From the NCBI GenBank assembly GCA_965246835.1, contig CBDFFQ010000001.1, positions 2,046,001 through 2,110,000 on the forward strand: DNA of 64,000 nt, in the 5' to 3' direction. A model generated the notes under the pieces. That model made no database searches. It was not told the DNA's origin and saw only the letters and a program-made list of their open reading frames with translations. The first letter of the stretch is position 1. Every line of letters starts with the position of its first letter. Origin of the DNA: JANPPS01 sp965246835. Its GTDB lineage: Bacteria; Pseudomonadota; Alphaproteobacteria; Acetobacterales; Acetobacteraceae. Both the position numbers and the translations under genes were made by a program. Below are positions 61,360-64,000 of this stretch, piece after piece.

Positions 61360-62667
61360 TCAGGCGGCTGCTGGAAGCAGCCCGGGGATGGCGGCCAGCG
61401 CGGTCTCGACCTGTTTGGCCGTGATGTGCCGGGTGCATTCGAACTGGCGCGCGGTGCCGGCGTGGCGCGGGCACCAGAGAAAGTCCTTGTGGTCGAACCG
61501 GAGGCGCGGATCGTTCCAGCAGGAGTGGCAGGTGTGGTAGTTGATGACCCGGTAGGGGGTCGCGAACTCGTTGGTGGCGCTGGTGAAGCCGCTGATCAGC
61601 ACCGTGGGCGTGTCGGCGGCCCATGCGAGCCAGGACAGCCCGCTCGACAGGCCGATGAAGGCCGCGGCGTGACGCAGCCAGCGGGCGCGCTCCGCCAAAG
61701 GCCGGTCCCCGGTTTCGTCTTCGGCGCCGTGGGGGATGTGGTTCCAGACCAGGCCCGTGCCGTGCACCGGCTTCTGGTCGATGCAGATCACGCGGTAGCC
61801 GGCCTTCTTCAGGGTGGCGATCACGTCCCGCCAGCCCGAGGGGTTGTTCCAGTACTTGGCCTGGCTCGAGCTTTGGGCGGCGATGCAGACATAGGGCTCG
61901 GCGATCGGGCGGCTTTCGTCCGGCAGGGCCAGGACGGGCGCCTGCTCCGCCGGGTCGACGCCCAGGATGTAGGCGGCGGTCTTGTGCAGGCCAACCGCAC
62001 GGAAATCGACCGGTTGCCAGGCGAAATCCGCATCGTCGAAAAACAGGCCCATGCTGTAGGTGGCGTAAAACTGCTCGGGCCGGACCTCCTCGTGCGGGAC
62101 GAAATTGATGTGCGGATAGGCGCGCTCAAGCAGTGGGATGATGAGCGGCGACATGGTGCAGGTCAGCCGGCAGCCCTGCACTTCCTGGAAACGCGCCGCA
62201 TAGGGAAACCAGGCCAGCACGTCACCCAGGGTGCCGATCGGGAACTGGATCAATACATCTCGGTCCCGCGCCGAATACTGGTGTTCGAACACGAGCTTGC
62301 CGCCGGACCACACCTCGATCCCGCAACGGAGGTAATACCGCTTGCGGGTGCCGACCTGCGCCTGCTGGATTTCCGTCTCATACAGGACGTTGCCGGTATC
62401 GAGGTCGCTGATGCGGATTTTCCACTCGCCCTGCGGCAGAAAGACCCGGCCGCCGAGGTTGAAATCGTAGCGGATGCCGCACGGCCCTACCTGCGTCGGG
62501 ACGCTCGCGGGGGCAGGGTAGGCGCCGATGATGGCGGGTGGCGCCTCCGTGGGTTTGGGCGCGGCGGCGCGGGGTGGGGCAGGCGATGGGATCGGCTCGT
62601 CGGCCAGGATGTCGGACGAAAGCTCGGCAAGATCGGTGCCGATGTGCAGTTCAGCCAGACTATCCAT
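61360..62667 (-). CDS. Autotransporter strand-loop-strand O-heptosyltransferase (TibC/AAH-like)
   Basis: A 435-residue enzyme that would transfer heptose from ADP-heptose to Ser residues of strand-loop-strand repeats in the cytoplasm. Blocks recalled from the TibC family are present: GGRVFLPQGEWKIRISDLDTG, FPIGTLGDVLAWFPY, YVCIAAQSSSQAKYWNNPSGW and the donor-site LSSGLSWLAWA. The C-terminal iron motif has four cysteines at 380, 383, 399 and 411 (CHSC, WCPRH, ECTRH). The N-terminal ~50 residues are Pro/Ala-rich. It lies 62 bp upstream of the giant adhesin on the same strand. Confidence 0.9.
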   Translation of the reverse strand: MDSLAELHIGTDLAELSSDILADEPIPSPAPPRAAAPKPTEAPPAIIGAYPAPASVPTQVGPCGIRYDFNLGGRVFLPQGEWKIRISDLDTGNVLYETEIQQAQVGTRKRYYLRCGIEVWSGGKLVFEHQYSARDRDVLIQFPIGTLGDVLAWFPYAARFQEVQGCRLTCTMSPLIIPLLERAYPHINFVPHEEVRPEQFYATYSMGLFFDDADFAWQPVDFRAVGLHKTAAYILGVDPAEQAPVLALPDESRPIAEPYVCIAAQSSSQAKYWNNPSGWRDVIATLKKAGYRVICIDQKPVHGTGLVWNHIPHGAEDETGDRPLAERARWLRHAAAFIGLSSGLSWLAWAADTPTVLISGFTSATNEFATPYRVINYHTCHSCWNDPRLRFDHKDFLWCPRHAGTARQFECTRHITAKQVETALAAIPGLLPAAA

Positions 62668-62785
62668 TCCATCCGCCCCAGACGCTGTTCTGGGCGCGCA
62701 GCGAGCGCGCCGTGGGAACAGTGTTAGGCGCGAATAGTTAAGGACTTGCTAAAGCCGGCGATCCCACGACAAAGCTTGACGGAAC

Positions 62786-62797
62786 ACGTTCGAACGT
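62786..62797. promoter_or_regulatory. 12-bp perfect palindrome upstream of the heptosyltransferase gene
   Basis: acgttcgaacgt lies in the 139-bp gap between the upstream glycosyltransferase-methyltransferase gene and the heptosyltransferase gene. It could be an operator. The surrounding gaac...gaac spacing is one base short of an alphaproteobacterial LexA-type box, so that label is not justified. Confidence 0.3.
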
Positions 62798-62806
62798 TCG
62801 GCAGGA

Positions 62807-64000
62807 TCAGAGCGGCCGACGCCCTGAATACTCGAAACCGGCCGCCGTCACGTCCTGCGATGCTTGCGTCAGCCGCTGGAATGCGCGCCAGGCCGGGTGG
62901 GTGCGGGTCCCAGGGTCCGCCCAGAAATCGGCGAACCGGCCCAGGCTCTCGCCCGCGAACGCGGCGGCCTCGGTCTCGCCCAACTCCCGCCGCAGCGCCA
63001 GCCGGCATTCATGGGCGAGCCAGGCGACGGAATAGGCCGGATTGAAGTTCTCCGACACATGCAGCAGGTCGGTCTCGAAATCCTGGAACCAGGCGGCCAC
63101 GCCGTGCCGGGTCGCGTTGTAGTAATGATGCGGCGCCTCGTGTTGCGGTTGCAGGAACGCGGTGCGGATCAGCACGCGGCCGCCGGGCTGCAACACGCGG
63201 CGGATCTCGGACGCCGCCTTGAACGGGTTCCGGTAATGCTCGAAGGCATTCATCGCGATCACCACGTCGAAGCTTTCGTCCGCGAAGGGCAGGCAATGGC
63301 TGTCGCCGACCAGGTCGGTATGGCCGAACAGCGCGGCCTCCACCTCGATCACGTGGTCAAACCGCTCCGCCGTGCCGCCCGCGCTCAGGTTCAGCACGCG
63401 GCCGCGCGCGGCATGGATCAGGGCCAGCGCGCTTTCCGGCACCTCGTTGCTGAGGTGGTGAAACACTGCCACCTCGTCCACCGGCATGCCTGGAAACAGG
63501 ATCGGACGGCCATCTTTGAGCGGCCACGTGCGGCTGCCATCCTCGGTCTGTAGCCCGGCTTCGGTCAGATGCAGGCGCTGGCCGGTCTCGGGGCAGCGCA
63601 GGATCGGTAGCACCCGGTCCAACCCGGCCGCTTCAGGCGCCGGCGGCCGGGGCGGCTCGGGCGGGCGCGTCACGGTGATCCAGGGGTGCCAGCCCTGGAT
63701 GCGGCCGATCACGCGATCCTTCACCGCACGCTGGTCCGTCACCTGCGCCAGCATCGATTCGCCATGCGCCTGGTAATCCGCCAAGGGCTCGCCGGGCACG
63801 CCGTGGCCGAACAGGCCCAGTTCGGCCATCACGCACCAGAGGTCGTAATCCTCCCAGCCGAAGCAGGGCCGGTAGCCACCGGCGGCGGCCCAGGCGGCGC
63901 GGGTCATCAGCGCCATGGCGTCGATGTAGTTGCCGGACACGAAACGCTGGGGATCGTAGGGCAGGACGCCCATGCGCCCGGTGCGCAGACCGGATTCCTG
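62807..64000 (-). CDS. Glycosyltransferase-methyltransferase fusion, 5' end outside the window
   Basis: At least 397 residues, open to the window edge. The visible N-terminal part is the end of a GT2 domain (FVSGNYIDAMALMTRAAWAA, then GGYRPCFGWEDYDLWC, the acceptor/catalytic helix), followed from about residue 130 by a short Zn-ribbon-like or Trm112-like segment (LRCPETGQRL) and a class I methyltransferase domain (FDVVIAMNAFEHYRNPFKAA, VLQPGGRVLIRT). Such fusions act in cell-surface glycan synthesis. It precedes the heptosyltransferase on the same strand by 139 bp and may act on the same adhesin or on another surface glycan. Confidence 0.82.
   Translation of the reverse strand, partial: QESGLRTGRMGVLPYDPQRFVSGNYIDAMALMTRAAWAAAGGYRPCFGWEDYDLWCVMAELGLFGHGVPGEPLADYQAHGESMLAQVTDQRAVKDRVIGRIQGWHPWITVTRPPEPPRPPAPEAAGLDRVLPILRCPETGQRLHLTEAGLQTEDGSRTWPLKDGRPILFPGMPVDEVAVFHHLSNEVPESALALIHAARGRVLNLSAGGTAERFDHVIEVEAALFGHTDLVGDSHCLPFADESFDVVIAMNAFEHYRNPFKAASEIRRVLQPGGRVLIRTAFLQPQHEAPHHYYNATRHGVAAWFQDFETDLLHVSENFNPAYSVAWLAHECRLALRRELGETEAAAFAGESLGRFADFWADPGTRTHPAWRAFQRLTQASQDVTAAGFEYSGRRPL

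Noticed and set aside
62782..62797. LexA-type SOS box upstream of the heptosyltransferase
   Set aside because: The gaac-to-gaac spacing is six instead of the seven bases of the alphaproteobacterial consensus; only the palindrome itself is reported.

Overview
The window is GC-rich throughout, uses GTG starts and 1-4 base gene overlaps freely, and carries many ABC importers of the branched-chain amino acid and peptide types. This fits an alphaproteobacterium, and Acetobacteraceae or a related soil/plant lineage is my best guess. No rRNA, tRNA or CRISPR array was seen. The taxon is inferred from style and gene content, not from a marker gene.

Layout. (1) 1-8879: a truncated PIG-L-like gene reads outward. 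Facing the other way is an aromatic-acid module: Rieske oxygenase alpha and beta subunits, a Rieske ferredoxin, a complete Liv-type importer (binding protein, LivHMGF), a cupin and a PhzS-like flavin monooxygenase. A lipoprotein, a LysR regulator and another flavoprotein follow. (2) 11960-22247: a cyclic amidohydrolase and an N-carbamoyl-D-amino-acid hydrolase-like enzyme, then a peptide-type ABC importer with fused ATPases, an SDR dehydrogenase and an epimerase. (3) 22263-26224: two divergent iron-related operons (FTR1 plus cupredoxin; a periplasmic protein, an outer-membrane barrel and a membrane protein) around an inverted-repeat operator candidate. (4) 26240-31390: an FMN 2-hydroxyacid oxidase and a ferric-type ABC importer. 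(5) 31514-36845: tlpA-like and argH divergent, then a second LivHMGF set with no binding protein. (6) 36959-45985: a Tyr/Pro repeat protein, a fumarylacetoacetase-family enzyme and a DctA-type carrier. Next comes an envelope/secondary-metabolite-looking lobe: acyltransferase, GT2, polysaccharide deacetylase, halogenase-like flavoprotein, methyltransferase and MlaC-like protein. An isoaspartyl peptidase and a GNAT close it. (7) 45959-49240: a scarred region with a PIN-domain remnant, a clipped gene, a LysE/Lrp pair and an intact IS1182-type element with a 6-bp target duplication. (8) 49545-51142: asd, a small unknown protein and a SugE/Gdx exporter.

(9) 51176-64000, minus strand: the most striking locus. 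A GT2-methyltransferase fusion is followed by a homologue of the bacterial autotransporter heptosyltransferases (TibC/AAH type) with its four-cysteine iron motif. Directly downstream lies a 3373-residue adhesin. Its first ~800 residues are the strand-loop-strand repeats such enzymes modify. The protein then changes to about 19 Ig-like repeats and an RTX/type I secretion C-terminus instead of an autotransporter barrel. I infer a heptosylated, type I-secreted giant adhesin and its dedicated glycosylation genes.

Five copies of one GC-rich palindrome sit between transporter genes. They appear to supply the stop codon of argH and the ribosome-binding purines of two permease genes.
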